This document shows, in pieces, positions 11,667-20,800 of a stretch of 64,000 bases of DNA. The position numbers were made by a program, and so were the translations under genes. The number at the start of each line of letters is the position of its first letter. Position 1 is the stretch's first letter. This stretch comes from Coriobacteriia bacterium (lineage in GTDB: Bacteria; Actinomycetota; Coriobacteriia; Anaerosomatales; PHET01): NCBI GenBank assembly GCA_034370385.1, contig JAXMKZ010000059.1:1-64000 (forward strand), given 5' to 3'. A model generated the notes under the pieces. That model was not told the DNA's origin. It saw only the letters and a list, made by a program, of their open reading frames with translations, and did no database searches.

Positions 11667-11685
11667 TCCTGATCCCTACCCTCGA

Positions 11686-12090
11686 CTACTCGGCGGTCTC
11701 GGGGGCCTCGGTCGCAACGGCGACCGGCTCCTCGACCTTCGCGGCGGCCTTCTTCTTGGGAGCGGCCTTCTTCTTGGCCTCACCCGCGGCGACGTCCGTG
11801 ATACGAACGCGCGTCAGATTCTGACGATGACCCTTGAGGCGCTTGTAGCCCTTGCGCTTCTTGAACTTGAAGATGACGGCCTTCTCGCCCTTGTAGTGCT
11901 CGACGACCTCACCCGTGACGGTGGATGCGGCCAAGGCGTCGACGTCAACCGTGATCTCACCCTCGTTCGCGAGAAAGATGACATCAAACTTCACGCTATC
12001 ACCGACCGCGGCGTCGAGCTTCTCGACACTCACGACATCGCCGGCTGCGACTTTGAGCTGCTTACCACCGGTGGCAACGACTGCGTACAT
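11686..12090 (-). CDS. rplU: 50S ribosomal protein L21 with Lys/Ala/Pro tail
   Basis: L21 binds 23S rRNA near domain II. The 134 residues start MYAVVATGGKQLKVAAGD and include FKFKKRKGYKRLKGHRQNLT, the RNA-binding segment. The last ~32 residues are a lysine-alanine-proline run ending in an acidic stretch, an extension seen in some actinobacterial L21 proteins. The ATG at 12088-12090 is chosen because L21 proteins begin here and AAAGGTCC lies upstream. A strong promoter sits 42 bp before it, making rplU the first gene of a ribosomal/GTPase/proline unit. Confidence 0.97.
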   Translation of the reverse strand: MYAVVATGGKQLKVAAGDVVSVEKLDAAVGDSVKFDVIFLANEGEITVDVDALAASTVTGEVVEHYKGEKAVIFKFKKRKGYKRLKGHRQNLTRVRITDVAAGEAKKKAAPKKKAAAKVEEPVAVATEAPETAE

Positions 12091-12131
12091 CAAAGGACCT
12101 TTCGTTCGCACTTGTAGACACGCGAGGAGCA

Positions 12132-12160
12132 ATCTTATCAGCCGCTACCAGGACCGTCAA
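12132..12160 (-). promoter_or_regulatory. sigma-70-type promoter of rplU-rpmA-obg
   Basis: On the minus strand TTGACG (12155-12160), a 17-bp spacer and TAAGAT (12132-12137) form a near-consensus promoter. The predicted start lies about 35 nt before rplU. Confidence 0.8.
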
Positions 12161-12207
12161 CGAATTCCCCTACTGCAACGGCCCCGGGCGTGTCTATGTG
12201 TCGGCGC

Positions 12208-13707
12208 TCACCTGCGGCCAAGCGCTCCCGCACGCCCCTCGATCAGGATGCGCACCTCGGTGGGGGCCGCCTCTTCATCCGGAACGATCGTCACGCGGCA
12301 CCCGGTCTCGGCGCGCAATGCGGCAACCACGTTGAGGCCCGGCCCCGTCACCAGTCGGAACGTCTCAGGCTCAAGCCCGAACAGATAGGCGTCGGCCCGA
12401 CCCGACCTCAAGACGTCGCGCATGCGTCGCTCCACCGTGATGCGGCGGGTTGTATGGGAGACGATGCGCCCGTCTCCACCGCACGTCGGACACGGTTCGG
12501 TCAGAATCCCGTAGAGACCTTCGGTCACGTTCTTCCGCGTGATCTCGACGAGGTTCAGGCGCGACATCTCGCCCAGACGGGTCTTCGTGCGGTCACGACC
12601 CAGGGCCGTCGACAGCCGTCCCATGACCAGCTGCCTCGATGCGGCAAGTTCCATGTCGATGAAGTCGATGATGATGATGCCACCGATATCTCGCAGACGC
12701 AGCTGTCGAACGGCCTCTTCGGCCGCCTCGAGGTTCGTCTTGAGGATCGTGTCTTCAAGGTTGCGCTTACCGACGAACTTGCCGGTGTTGACGTCGATGG
12801 CTGTGAGCGCCTCGGTCTTGTCTATGGTGAGATGGCCGCCGCTCGGGAGATGAACGACCCGCTGTAGGGCGGCGTCGATCGTGCCCTGCACACCGAACGC
12901 GTCGAACAGTGATTCGCGATCCCTGTGAAGCACCAACCGCTTCACGAGTGCCGGCGACGTCTTCTTGAGAAACGACGCGACCTTGTCGTAGGTCGGCTTG
13001 TCGTCGATCGTGAGGCGCTTGAACTCATCTGAGAAGACGTCGCGTATGAAACGCAGCGCCAGGTCCATCTCGGTGTAGATGATCTCCGGGGCGAGCGACT
13101 CGGCCGCGAGGTGGCTCACGCGCTTCCACAGACGCAGCAGGAACTCGAGGTCGGTCTCCAGGTCGCGGCCGGAGACACCCTGGGCGACGGTGCGCACGAT
13201 GATACCCGTGCCCTGCGGTACCTTAGGCGCCACGATGTCATGCAGCCGTTCGCGCTCTTCATCGGCGATCTTCTTGGAGACGCCGACGAAGTTCGAGAAC
13301 GGCATGAGGACGAGGAAGCGTCCCGGCAGGGTGACCTCGGTCGTCACGCGGGCACCCTTGGTCCCCATGGGGTCCTTGACCACCTGCACGATGATCGTCT
13401 GGCCGACCCTGAGAAGCTGGGCGATCGGCCGACGTGGCACGCCCTCGACGCCCTCGGGGTCGACGACCTCGTCGACGTAGAGGAACGCGTTCTTCTCAAG
13501 CCCGATGTCCACGAACGCCGCCTGCATACCGGGCAGAACGTCGGTCACCTTGCCGAGGTAGACGTTGCCCGCCACGCTGCGGCGCGGACGTTCGATATAC
13601 AGTTCGACAAGCTCACGATCCTCGAGTAGCGCTACTCGGGTCTCGTTGTTGTCATGCGAGATGAGCATCTCGCGGGCCACATCGGCCACTGGTCCCACTC
13701 CCGTCAC
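12208..13707 (-). CDS. rng: ribonuclease E/G family protein
   Basis: Endoribonuclease of the RNase E/G family acting in rRNA maturation and mRNA decay. In its 499 residues, EMLISHDNNETRVALLEDRELVELYIER opens the fold. An S1 domain follows (NVYLGKVTDVLPGMQAAFVDIG), and the catalytic DNase-I-like part carries the metal-binding ALTAIDVNTGKF and GGIIIIDFIDM. The zinc-link is CPTCGG. There is no long C-terminal scaffold, so RNase G is the better name. The reading shown starts at a GTG overlapping the upstream stop, but weak initiation signals leave room for a start up to 13 codons later. Confidence 0.93.
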   Translation of the reverse strand: MTGVGPVADVAREMLISHDNNETRVALLEDRELVELYIERPRRSVAGNVYLGKVTDVLPGMQAAFVDIGLEKNAFLYVDEVVDPEGVEGVPRRPIAQLLRVGQTIIVQVVKDPMGTKGARVTTEVTLPGRFLVLMPFSNFVGVSKKIADEERERLHDIVAPKVPQGTGIIVRTVAQGVSGRDLETDLEFLLRLWKRVSHLAAESLAPEIIYTEMDLALRFIRDVFSDEFKRLTIDDKPTYDKVASFLKKTSPALVKRLVLHRDRESLFDAFGVQGTIDAALQRVVHLPSGGHLTIDKTEALTAIDVNTGKFVGKRNLEDTILKTNLEAAEEAVRQLRLRDIGGIIIIDFIDMELAASRQLVMGRLSTALGRDRTKTRLGEMSRLNLVEITRKNVTEGLYGILTEPCPTCGGDGRIVSHTTRRITVERRMRDVLRSGRADAYLFGLEPETFRLVTGPGLNVVAALRAETGCRVTIVPDEEAAPTEVRILIEGRAGALGRR

Positions 13708-14396
13708 ATAGGACGCGACCAGACCGCCTCATCACTCTCGACGAGCGTATCGGTGCGCGTCGTGCGCAAAGCGGTCGGCTCGATGCCGACACGGGAGAGA
13801 GCGAACCTCACGAGCGCCTCAGGGCGAAGGGCCCCGTCAGGGCCCATGCGGATGGCGAGGTCGATATCGACTCCGCCCTCCCGACCAACGGTACGCGGTT
13901 CCTTCGGGATACTGCGCACCAGGTCGTAAACCTTCGTTTTGCCCTTGCGTTCGATTGAGAACTCGCGCTCCTCCATGACCTGCGAGAGCGCCGCCTGCAC
14001 CTGGCTGTCCTCGATGCCTTTCCCATCGATCTCGACGCGATACATCCCTATAGTCAACGCCGCGGTCAGCGATGCCAGGTCGTTGCCGACGAAGCGAGCC
14101 TCACGAGGCGCAAGATCCTCAGGTGACGAGCGCACGAGCGTGTCGAGCACATCATCAGCGCTAGTGTAGCGCGTCAACCACACATCGAGGTACTCATTCT
14201 GACCAGCGGTTCCCACCGGTAGTGCGGGCCCAAACGCCACTTTCATGTGGGGGTTGAAGCCCTGGGTGACCGCGTAGGGAAGGTTCGCACGGCGCAGCGA
14301 GCGCTCCAGCGCATGGACAACCTCAAGGTGCGAGAGGTGGCGCAACCGACCGGTCTTGCCGTAGCGGACGCGGAGTCGATACTCGCCGGGCGTCAC
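13704..14396 (-). CDS. TIGR03936/DUF2344 family protein
   Basis: A 230-residue protein opening RLRVRYGKTGRLRHLSHLEVVHALERSLRRANLPYA and continuing with TQGFNPHMKVAFGPALPVG, both diagnostic of the DUF2344 family. This family lies next to, or fused to, the radical SAM protein encoded immediately upstream, here with a 4-bp overlap. It is also coupled by GTGA to rng. Its function is not established. The fixed association with the radical SAM partner and with rng/rplU suggests a role in RNA or ribosome modification, which is inference. Confidence 0.85.
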   Translation of the reverse strand: MTPGEYRLRVRYGKTGRLRHLSHLEVVHALERSLRRANLPYAVTQGFNPHMKVAFGPALPVGTAGQNEYLDVWLTRYTSADDVLDTLVRSSPEDLAPREARFVGNDLASLTAALTIGMYRVEIDGKGIEDSQVQAALSQVMEEREFSIERKGKTKVYDLVRSIPKEPRTVGREGGVDIDLAIRMGPDGALRPEALVRFALSRVGIEPTALRTTRTDTLVESDEAVWSRPM

Positions 14397-16258
14397 GAGC
14401 GCACTCCCCCGACGACGATATCGACTCCCAGGTCACCGCAGACGTCGCAACCCGTACAGCTGGTGAAGCTGCAGTCCGGCGTGGTCTGCTCGCAGAAGGC
14501 GAGGTTCCGCTCGCTCTCTAGGTACGCACGAGAAACGCCCGCAGAGATATGCTCCCAGGGAAGCGGCTCATCGAGGGAACGCTCGCGATTCGCGATTGCG
14601 GCGGGGTCGACCCCTACCTCTTCGAACGCCCCGAGCCAGCGGCCCAGGTCGAATCGCTCCGTCCACGCGTCGAACACCGCGCCGCCACGCCAGGCTGTCT
14701 CGACCGCGTCAGCGACCTTTCTGCCGCCACGTGCCATCACGCCCTCAAGAAAGGAGACGTCGGCATCATGCCAATGCAGGTCGACTCCCTTTCTTGGCAT
14801 AGCCTCCCTCACGATCTGCTGGCGACGCCGAACTTCCTCGAGGCTGACCTGCGCCTCCCATTGGAACGGTGTCTGCACCTTGGGCACGAACGTGGACACG
14901 CTCACCGCTATGCGAATCGATCCCCGTTGGGCCGGTGGAGTCGCCGCCCTGGCAGCATCGAGAACGCGCCAGACCAGACTACCGATGGCGCGGACATCCT
15001 CGTCGGTCTCGGTGGGCAGCCCAATCATGAAGTAGAGCTTCACGCGCCGCCAGCCCGCCTCGAACGCGCGGGTGACCGTGCCGAGGAGATCCTCGTCGGT
15101 CACGTTCTTGTTGATGACATCGCGCAACCGTTGCGTCCCGGCCTCCGGCGCGAACGTGAGCCCGCTCTTGCGTCCGGTGCCGGCGATGAGCCGCGCCATA
15201 TCCACGCTGAACGCGTCCACCCGAAGCGACGGAAGTGACACCGAGGTTCCGCTTCCCGCAAGGCGGCGAGAGAGACGTCGCAGCACCTCCTCCAGCTGAC
15301 TGTGGTCGGCGGTGGACAGCGACGTGAGCGAGACTTCGTCGTGGCCCGTGCACGCCAAGCCAGCCAGCGCATCCCTGACGATGGTATCGGGCGAACGTTC
15401 CCGCACGGGGCGGTAGACCATGCCGGCCTGACAGAACCGGCACCCGCGCGTACAGCCCCGGAGCACCTCAAGCGCGTACCTGTCGTGCACGACGTCGACG
15501 AACGGGACGATGGGGCAGGTGGGCGAGCGTTGAGCATCGAGGTCTGCGACGACACGCTTGACCACGGGAAACGGCGCGCCGTCGGCGACATCGACACCGG
15601 AGAAGGACCCATCAGCGCAGTACTGCGGCACGTACAGCGAGGGAACGTACACGCCTTGCACGGTCGCCAGCGCACGAAGAACCTCCTCGCGCGTCGACCC
15701 CGCGGCCCGGGCGCTGCGGTGTACCGCCACCATCTCCGCGAGCGCCTCTTCACCTTCGCCGATCAGGATAGCGTCGAAGAACGGCGCAAACGGCTCGGGG
15801 TTATAGACGCACGGCCCGCCGCCAACCACCAAGGGGTGCTTGTCATCTCGGTCGGCCGAGCGTACGGGCAGACCGGCAAGGTCGAGTGCTTCGAGAATAT
15901 TGGTCCACGTCAGCTCGTAGGGCACCGTGATGCCGAACAGGTCGAACGAAGCCACCGGGGCACACGATTCGAGCGAGAAGAGCGGCAGCTTCTCCTCGCG
16001 CATCAGCGCGATCAGATCGGCTGCAGGAAGGTAGGCGCGCTCAGCGGCCACATCGTCAAGGGCGTTGAGCTTCTCGTACAGGATTCCGAGCGCTTGGTTC
16101 GCCTGCCCGATCTCATAGGTGTCCGGGTAGAGCAGTACCGCACGGTATTCGGCTTGAGGGTGGTGGGAAGCCCCCCATTCGCGGTTGACGTAGCGTGCAG
16201 GGCGTTCGATGCGCGACAGCAGTGGTTCGACGCGGGGCCACAGATCGACGTGCGTCAC
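14393..16258 (-). CDS. TIGR03960-type B12-binding-domain radical SAM protein
   Basis: 621-residue radical SAM protein. The N-terminal ~200 residues are a B12-binding-like domain (YRAVLLYPDTYEIGQANQAL, then VVGGGPCVYNPEPFAPFFDAILIGEGEEA). The radical SAM core has the cluster motif CTRGCRFC in LEVLRGCTRGCRFCQAGM, followed by LTFAPEAGTQRLRDVINKN and VKLYFMIGLPTET. The C-terminus is cysteine-rich (CSFTSCTGCDVCGDLG) and may carry a second cluster. The start is GTG at 16256-16258, sharing one base with the upstream TAG; family members begin near this HVDLWPRVEPLL. The substrate is unknown. Confidence 0.88.
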   Translation of the reverse strand: MTHVDLWPRVEPLLSRIERPARYVNREWGASHHPQAEYRAVLLYPDTYEIGQANQALGILYEKLNALDDVAAERAYLPAADLIALMREEKLPLFSLESCAPVASFDLFGITVPYELTWTNILEALDLAGLPVRSADRDDKHPLVVGGGPCVYNPEPFAPFFDAILIGEGEEALAEMVAVHRSARAAGSTREEVLRALATVQGVYVPSLYVPQYCADGSFSGVDVADGAPFPVVKRVVADLDAQRSPTCPIVPFVDVVHDRYALEVLRGCTRGCRFCQAGMVYRPVRERSPDTIVRDALAGLACTGHDEVSLTSLSTADHSQLEEVLRRLSRRLAGSGTSVSLPSLRVDAFSVDMARLIAGTGRKSGLTFAPEAGTQRLRDVINKNVTDEDLLGTVTRAFEAGWRRVKLYFMIGLPTETDEDVRAIGSLVWRVLDAARAATPPAQRGSIRIAVSVSTFVPKVQTPFQWEAQVSLEEVRRRQQIVREAMPRKGVDLHWHDADVSFLEGVMARGGRKVADAVETAWRGGAVFDAWTERFDLGRWLGAFEEVGVDPAAIANRERSLDEPLPWEHISAGVSRAYLESERNLAFCEQTTPDCSFTSCTGCDVCGDLGVDIVVGGVRS

Positions 16259-17253
16259 TACTCCCCCGCCTCGGAGACGGGCTCCGGCAGCGCTACCGGG
16301 GACGCGGCCGAAGAGGTCGATGAGCCGGGCGCATCGGCGACCCACGCATGTGCGGGAATCGGTTCTCCGCGCCGACGCCTTCGTGCCAATTCGATCGCAC
16401 GGTCACGCGCGTCGCGCACACGCGCCCCGAGGCCGCTCACGTCGCCGCCGTGCTCGAAGTAGTCGATAGCCGCGTACCCCATGGCGATCGTTCCGCTGTA
16501 TCCGATACCGGCCTTGAGGGCCCAACCGAAGCCGGGAATGAGCGTGGCGGCTTGGCGCGCGACGGTCCGCATCACGAAGGCCCCACCCACCACCGCCACG
16601 AGCTCCTTGGCCCGTTCGGCGCCGAGCGGTTGACCGTACGCCGCCGCGATCTGAAGGAGCATCTTCGCCTGATTCGCGGTCATAAGCGGCATATCTGCGC
16701 CCGGGATGATGGCGACCCCGCCGATGATCCCGTTCTGGAGCGCGGTGGCCTTCACCGACTCGGCCGCCACGGCCGTGCGAACGAACGCGAAGTTGGCAGC
16801 CAGGGCAAGACGCTTCGTCCCCAAGCGATCGGCCAGCCACTCAGCGAGCTCCTTGACAAGGCCATCCACGTCATCGCCTGCGATCGTATCGAGCAGCGGG
16901 TGACCGAGCCGACGGGCGGCCGCATCGCGCTCCTCGCCAAGAACGAGGAGCGCTGTGGGCACGAATCCATCACGTGAGCGCGCCAGTGAGGGCGTGAGCG
17001 TGCCGCCGGGTCCCGCTATCGCGATGACCGCGTCCGCGGCATCGTCGACGACCAGGACGTCACCAGGCATGACGGGCTCCACATGAAGTCGAGCGGTACT
17101 CATCTGAGGGTGCAGGACCGACTTCAGGGTCGACACGAGCGCCTCGGGCGCCTCGGTGTCGACGAAGACGGCGACGCGCACCGGCTTCTCGCGCTCCTCG
17201 CGAACGCGCACGCCGAATCCGAGCAGGTCACGCGCGTCCAGCAGCATTCCCAT
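16258..17253 (-). CDS. DUF697-like membrane protein
   Basis: A 331-residue protein whose central part (about residues 165-280) resembles DUF697 (YcjF-like): ALQNGIIGGVAIIPGADMPLMTANQAKMLLQIAAAYG, then two hydrophobic segments AFVMRTVARQAATLIPGFGWALKAGIGYSGTIAMGYAAIDYF. The N-terminal ~130 residues form a soluble domain with hydrophobic strands (VRVAVFVDTEAPEALVSTLK; DVLVVDDAADAVIAIAG) lacking a P-loop, unlike GTPase-linked relatives. The ATG has AGGGAG about 7 nt upstream. It lies between rodA and the radical SAM gene with tight spacing, so is probably cotranscribed. Function unknown. Confidence 0.7.
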   Translation of the reverse strand: MGMLLDARDLLGFGVRVREEREKPVRVAVFVDTEAPEALVSTLKSVLHPQMSTARLHVEPVMPGDVLVVDDAADAVIAIAGPGGTLTPSLARSRDGFVPTALLVLGEERDAAARRLGHPLLDTIAGDDVDGLVKELAEWLADRLGTKRLALAANFAFVRTAVAAESVKATALQNGIIGGVAIIPGADMPLMTANQAKMLLQIAAAYGQPLGAERAKELVAVVGGAFVMRTVARQAATLIPGFGWALKAGIGYSGTIAMGYAAIDYFEHGGDVSGLGARVRDARDRAIELARRRRRGEPIPAHAWVADAPGSSTSSAASPVALPEPVSEAGE

Positions 17254-17265
17254 GTCGTATCTCCC

Positions 17266-18369
17266 TTAGCCCGCCCGTCGCGACCACACCGACAGGAGCA
17301 TACCCGTGGCGGCGAGGTTGGTGACCATGAACGATGAACCGAAGCTCATGAAGGGTAGCGGAATCCCCGTGATCGGCATGAGCCCGATCGTCATTCCCAC
17401 GTTCTCGAATATCTGAAACGTCCACATGCTCATCACGCCCACCACGATGAGTGAACCGAACAGGTCCCTCGACGAAGCGGCGATCTCGAGCGAAGTGAGC
17501 AACAGTGCGAGATAGACGGCCAGAAGCATCATCGCTCCCGCGAACCCGAACTCCTCGCCCAGAACGCTGAAGATGAAGTCGGTATGGCGTTCGGGGAGGA
17601 AGTTGAGGTTGCCCTGAGTGCTCTTGCCGAGCCCTTTGCCGGTGACTTCGCCCGATCCGATGGCGATCTTGCTCTGCTCCAGGTTGTATCCCGCGCCCGT
17701 CGGATCAAGCTTCGGATCCACGAATACGAGCAGCCTGTTGACCTGATACTCCTCGAGAACCCCCGCCCTCAGCACGACACCCGTGAGCACGACACCGACG
17801 AGTGCGAACAGCAAGAACCAGCGCGGCTTCAGACCTCCGACCAACAGCATCCCCATCGTGATGGCGATGAACACGAGACCCGTTCCGAGGTCCGGCTGCA
17901 GAAGTATCAGACCAAGCGGTACCGCGAGAATGCCCATGATCTTGGCGACGTCGCGGGCCTTGCTGATGGAGCCGTCGTAGCGCGCGATGACTGCCGCCAT
18001 GATGATGATGGTGACGAGTTTCGCGGGCTCTGAGGGCTGGAACAGCCGGAAACCCGCAATCTGCAGCCAGGACGTCGCGCCGCCCGCTTCGTCGCCGAGA
18101 CCGGGAATCCGCGGGGACAGGATGAGAAACGCATTGAGAAGCATCAGGGGGCCGATCCACCCTTGGAACTTCCGGTAGTCGATCACCCACGCCACGACGA
18201 GCGGGACGAGCCCGACCGCGAGCCCGAGGAGGTGGCGGCGGAACAATGCGTCGCCCGCGTCCATCCCGGACACCGCAGAGCGCACGATGACGCTACCGTA
18301 GACCGCCAGCAGTAGGACGCACGCGATCAGCGCGGGATTGACGTTCTTGGTGAGGGATCGCTCCTTCAC
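17266..18369 (-). CDS. rodA: rod-shape SEDS glycosyltransferase RodA
   Basis: SEDS peptidoglycan polymerase of the elongasome. The 367-residue protein has about ten membrane helices and the family motifs WLQIAGFRLFQPSEPAKL, LLQPDLGTGLVF, NFLPERHTDFIFSVLGEEFGF and NVGMTIGLMPITGIPLPFMSFGSS. It is RodA rather than FtsW by its context with mrdA and mreBCD. The GTG start lies 4 bp after the mrdA stop, so polymerase and transpeptidase are co-translated, matching their function as a complex. Confidence 0.96.
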   Translation of the reverse strand: MKERSLTKNVNPALIACVLLLAVYGSVIVRSAVSGMDAGDALFRRHLLGLAVGLVPLVVAWVIDYRKFQGWIGPLMLLNAFLILSPRIPGLGDEAGGATSWLQIAGFRLFQPSEPAKLVTIIIMAAVIARYDGSISKARDVAKIMGILAVPLGLILLQPDLGTGLVFIAITMGMLLVGGLKPRWFLLFALVGVVLTGVVLRAGVLEEYQVNRLLVFVDPKLDPTGAGYNLEQSKIAIGSGEVTGKGLGKSTQGNLNFLPERHTDFIFSVLGEEFGFAGAMMLLAVYLALLLTSLEIAASSRDLFGSLIVVGVMSMWTFQIFENVGMTIGLMPITGIPLPFMSFGSSFMVTNLAATGMLLSVWSRRAG

Positions 18370-18373
18370 GCGA

Positions 18374-20230
18374 TCACCGGGAGGGGTCCGTCGCAGTCAC
18401 GCGCTCGATCTTCTCACCCAGCAGGGCCGCCAGCACCTGCCGCGCTGCCGGGGCGGCCACAGCACCGCCACCGCCACCCTGTTCCACGACGACGGCGACG
18501 ACGTAACGCGGCTTCGCTGCGGGACCGTACCCGACGAACCAGGCGTAGTCGTCCTTGTTCGCGACCTCCGCGGTACCGGTCTTGCCTGCGATCGGCACCC
18601 TGAAGCCGTTGAAGGCGCTCCTGCCGGTGCCCGTACGCGTGACACTCAGAAGTGCCTGCTCCATGATGTCCAGGTTCGACCGGGAGACTTTGGGCGCGAA
18701 CTCCACTTCTGGTTTCACGGTCAGCACGGGCTTGCCGTCAGTGCCCAGTATCTGGCGCAGCACATGCGGCCGCATCACTTTGCCGTTGTTCGCTATGCCG
18801 CCAAAGGTGGTAGCGACCTGGAGCGGCGTGGCCAGCACGTCACCCTGCCCGATCGCCATGTTGACAGTGTCGCCCGGATTCCAGCCCTGATACTCGGGGT
18901 AGTCCTCGTTCCAGGCCTTCTTCCAGGCCTTGTCCGGGACACGACCATCCACCTCACCGGGCAAGTCGATGCCGGTCATGCTGCCGTAGCCGAACGAGCG
19001 AATGAACGACTGCAGCTTCTCGTCGCCGCCCTTGTAGAAGCTGTGACCGATCTCGTAGAAGACGGTGTCGCACGATTCCTCGATCCCGTCCATGAACGAA
19101 ACCATGCCGTGACCCGTACGGTTCCAGCACCTCTTCTTCCACTGCGTGCCCATTCCGGTCCAGGTGCCCTCGCAGTCATGCATGGTCCACTGTCCTGTCA
19201 CGCCATAGGTCAGGCCCGCGAGGCCGGTGAACGCCTTGAATGTCGATGCCGGCGGGTACTGCGCCATCATGGCGCGGTTGGTGAGCGGGTACTCTGAGCT
19301 CGTCGAAGTGAGCGAGCGCCACTGCTGCTCTGAGATGCCACCGAGAAACACCGACGGATCGTAGGTGGGCAGGCTGGCCATGGCGAGGACCTCACCGCTC
19401 TTGACGTCGAGGGCCACGATCGCGCCGGCCTTTGCGCGATAGAACTTCTCACGCTTCGCATCCTGCATCGCGTCCTTGAGCGCCTTCTCTGCAACCCTTT
19501 GCACACGCGAGTCGATAGTCAGACGAATGTCGCGCCCCGGCACCGGATCGACTTCGCTGATGATCCGCTGCGAACGGCCCATCGCGTCCACTTCCATCAC
19601 GCGCCGTCCGCGATCCCCCTGCAGCGCATTCTCGAAGGAGCGTTCAGCGCCCGCCTTTCCGACGATATCGTTCGGGTCATAGCCCGCGAAATCCGGCTTT
19701 GCCAACTCCTCCCGGGAGATCTCACCCGTGTAGCCGAGCACGTGGGAGGCGAGCGTCTTGTTGGGATACTCGCGAATGGCACGGGTGTCGACCTCAACGC
19801 CGGGGAACTCAGAAGCGTGTTCGGAGAGGTAGGCCACCGTCTGGAGGGGAACGTCCACGGCTATCACGCGCAGTGACAGCGCGGCCTCTTTGCGGCTGAG
19901 CAGCCTCTCGCGGATCTCGGGAACCGACACCTTGAGCAGGTTCGACAGCCGACCCATCATCTCTTCGTCTTCGGCAACCTGAGACGGTGCCAGCACGACA
20001 TGCGTCGGACGGTTCGTGACGAGTTCGCGGCCATTTCTATCCAAGATGCGACCGCGCGCAGCGACGGTGGTGACCTCACGAACTCGGTTCTGATCGGCCT
20101 GCGCGGCGTAGACAGGTCCGGAAAGCACCTGCATGGACCACAGTCGCAGGGCCAAGACGAGCAGAAGCAGCAGAAGAACGCCGCCGAAGACGGCGAAGCG
20201 TGGCTTGAGCCTGTGACGAAAGGTGGGCAC
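18374..20230 (-). CDS. mrdA: penicillin-binding protein 2 (elongation transpeptidase)
   Basis: Class B PBP cross-linking peptidoglycan in side-wall growth. 618 residues: a membrane anchor at about 13-33, a dimerisation domain with GRILDRNGRELVTNRPTHVV, and a transpeptidase domain with the three active-site motifs. These are STFK in YPPASTFKAFTGL, SCD in ESCDTVFYEIG and KTG in VPIAGKTGTAEV. Late in the domain AIGQGDVLATPLQVA is typical of PBP2. The last ~25 residues include a poly-Gly/Ala stretch. It sits between mreD and rodA, the canonical order. Confidence 0.96.
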   Translation of the reverse strand: MPTFRHRLKPRFAVFGGVLLLLLLVLALRLWSMQVLSGPVYAAQADQNRVREVTTVAARGRILDRNGRELVTNRPTHVVLAPSQVAEDEEMMGRLSNLLKVSVPEIRERLLSRKEAALSLRVIAVDVPLQTVAYLSEHASEFPGVEVDTRAIREYPNKTLASHVLGYTGEISREELAKPDFAGYDPNDIVGKAGAERSFENALQGDRGRRVMEVDAMGRSQRIISEVDPVPGRDIRLTIDSRVQRVAEKALKDAMQDAKREKFYRAKAGAIVALDVKSGEVLAMASLPTYDPSVFLGGISEQQWRSLTSTSSEYPLTNRAMMAQYPPASTFKAFTGLAGLTYGVTGQWTMHDCEGTWTGMGTQWKKRCWNRTGHGMVSFMDGIEESCDTVFYEIGHSFYKGGDEKLQSFIRSFGYGSMTGIDLPGEVDGRVPDKAWKKAWNEDYPEYQGWNPGDTVNMAIGQGDVLATPLQVATTFGGIANNGKVMRPHVLRQILGTDGKPVLTVKPEVEFAPKVSRSNLDIMEQALLSVTRTGTGRSAFNGFRVPIAGKTGTAEVANKDDYAWFVGYGPAAKPRYVVAVVVEQGGGGGAVAAPAARQVLAALLGEKIERVTATDPSR

Positions 20231-20287
20231 CGGGAATCCGCCTCACGGAGTGTTGCGCCGGGTTCAGTCAAAGCGACGCGATTGACG

Positions 20288-20800
20288 TCACGCCAGCCGG
20301 CGAAATGTCTTGATCAGGCGCTCTTGGCGCAAGAAGCGGGCCAGCCACGGATAGACGAGCAGGGCTAGTGCCGTATTGTACACCGCCGCAGGCACGGCCT
20401 TCGTCAACAAGGCACTCCAGAACGGAATCTCCACACCCAGCAGCGATAACAGCAACATGTAGGCGATCTCGCACACCAGTGCGGTGATGGCGAAGACGGT
20501 GAGCGGCTGCAACCACCCTTCAGCGAACATCGCCTCGTGCAAAAGCCCCGCGACGAACCCGGCAAGCGCCAGTACGAGCGCCATCGGGCCCACCGGTCCG
20601 GAACCGATGAGGTCGAACATGAGACCGGCGGTGAATCCTACAGCAGCGCCTTCGCCTGAGCCGGTGGTCAGAGCGAGGGTGACCACGACGAGCAGCAGGA
20701 AGTTAGGAACCACACCGCCGATGGCCAGATACGGGGCAAGGCCGACCTGAAGGATCGCCGCAACGAACAGCGCGACTGCGGCTGGCACGAACCGAGACAT
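20288..20800 (-). CDS. mreD: rod-shape-determining protein MreD
   Basis: 170-residue polytopic membrane protein with about five helices and the family pattern VPNFLLLVVVTLALTTGSGEGAAVGFTAGLMFDL. The ATG at 20798-20800 is chosen over an adjacent GTG because GGGGGG lies 6 nt upstream. It overlaps the mreC stop (TGATG). MreD links MreC and MreB to the membrane synthases. The assignment rests on the weakly conserved sequence plus its invariant place in the cluster. Confidence 0.9.
   Translation of the reverse strand: MSRFVPAAVALFVAAILQVGLAPYLAIGGVVPNFLLLVVVTLALTTGSGEGAAVGFTAGLMFDLIGSGPVGPMALVLALAGFVAGLLHEAMFAEGWLQPLTVFAITALVCEIAYMLLLSLLGVEIPFWSALLTKAVPAAVYNTALALLVYPWLARFLRQERLIKTFRRLA

Noticed and set aside
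15302-16462. 386-residue plus-strand frame opposite the radical SAM gene
   Set aside because: No domain or ribosome-binding site; the minus-strand gene has the CxxxCxxC cluster motif and full family length.
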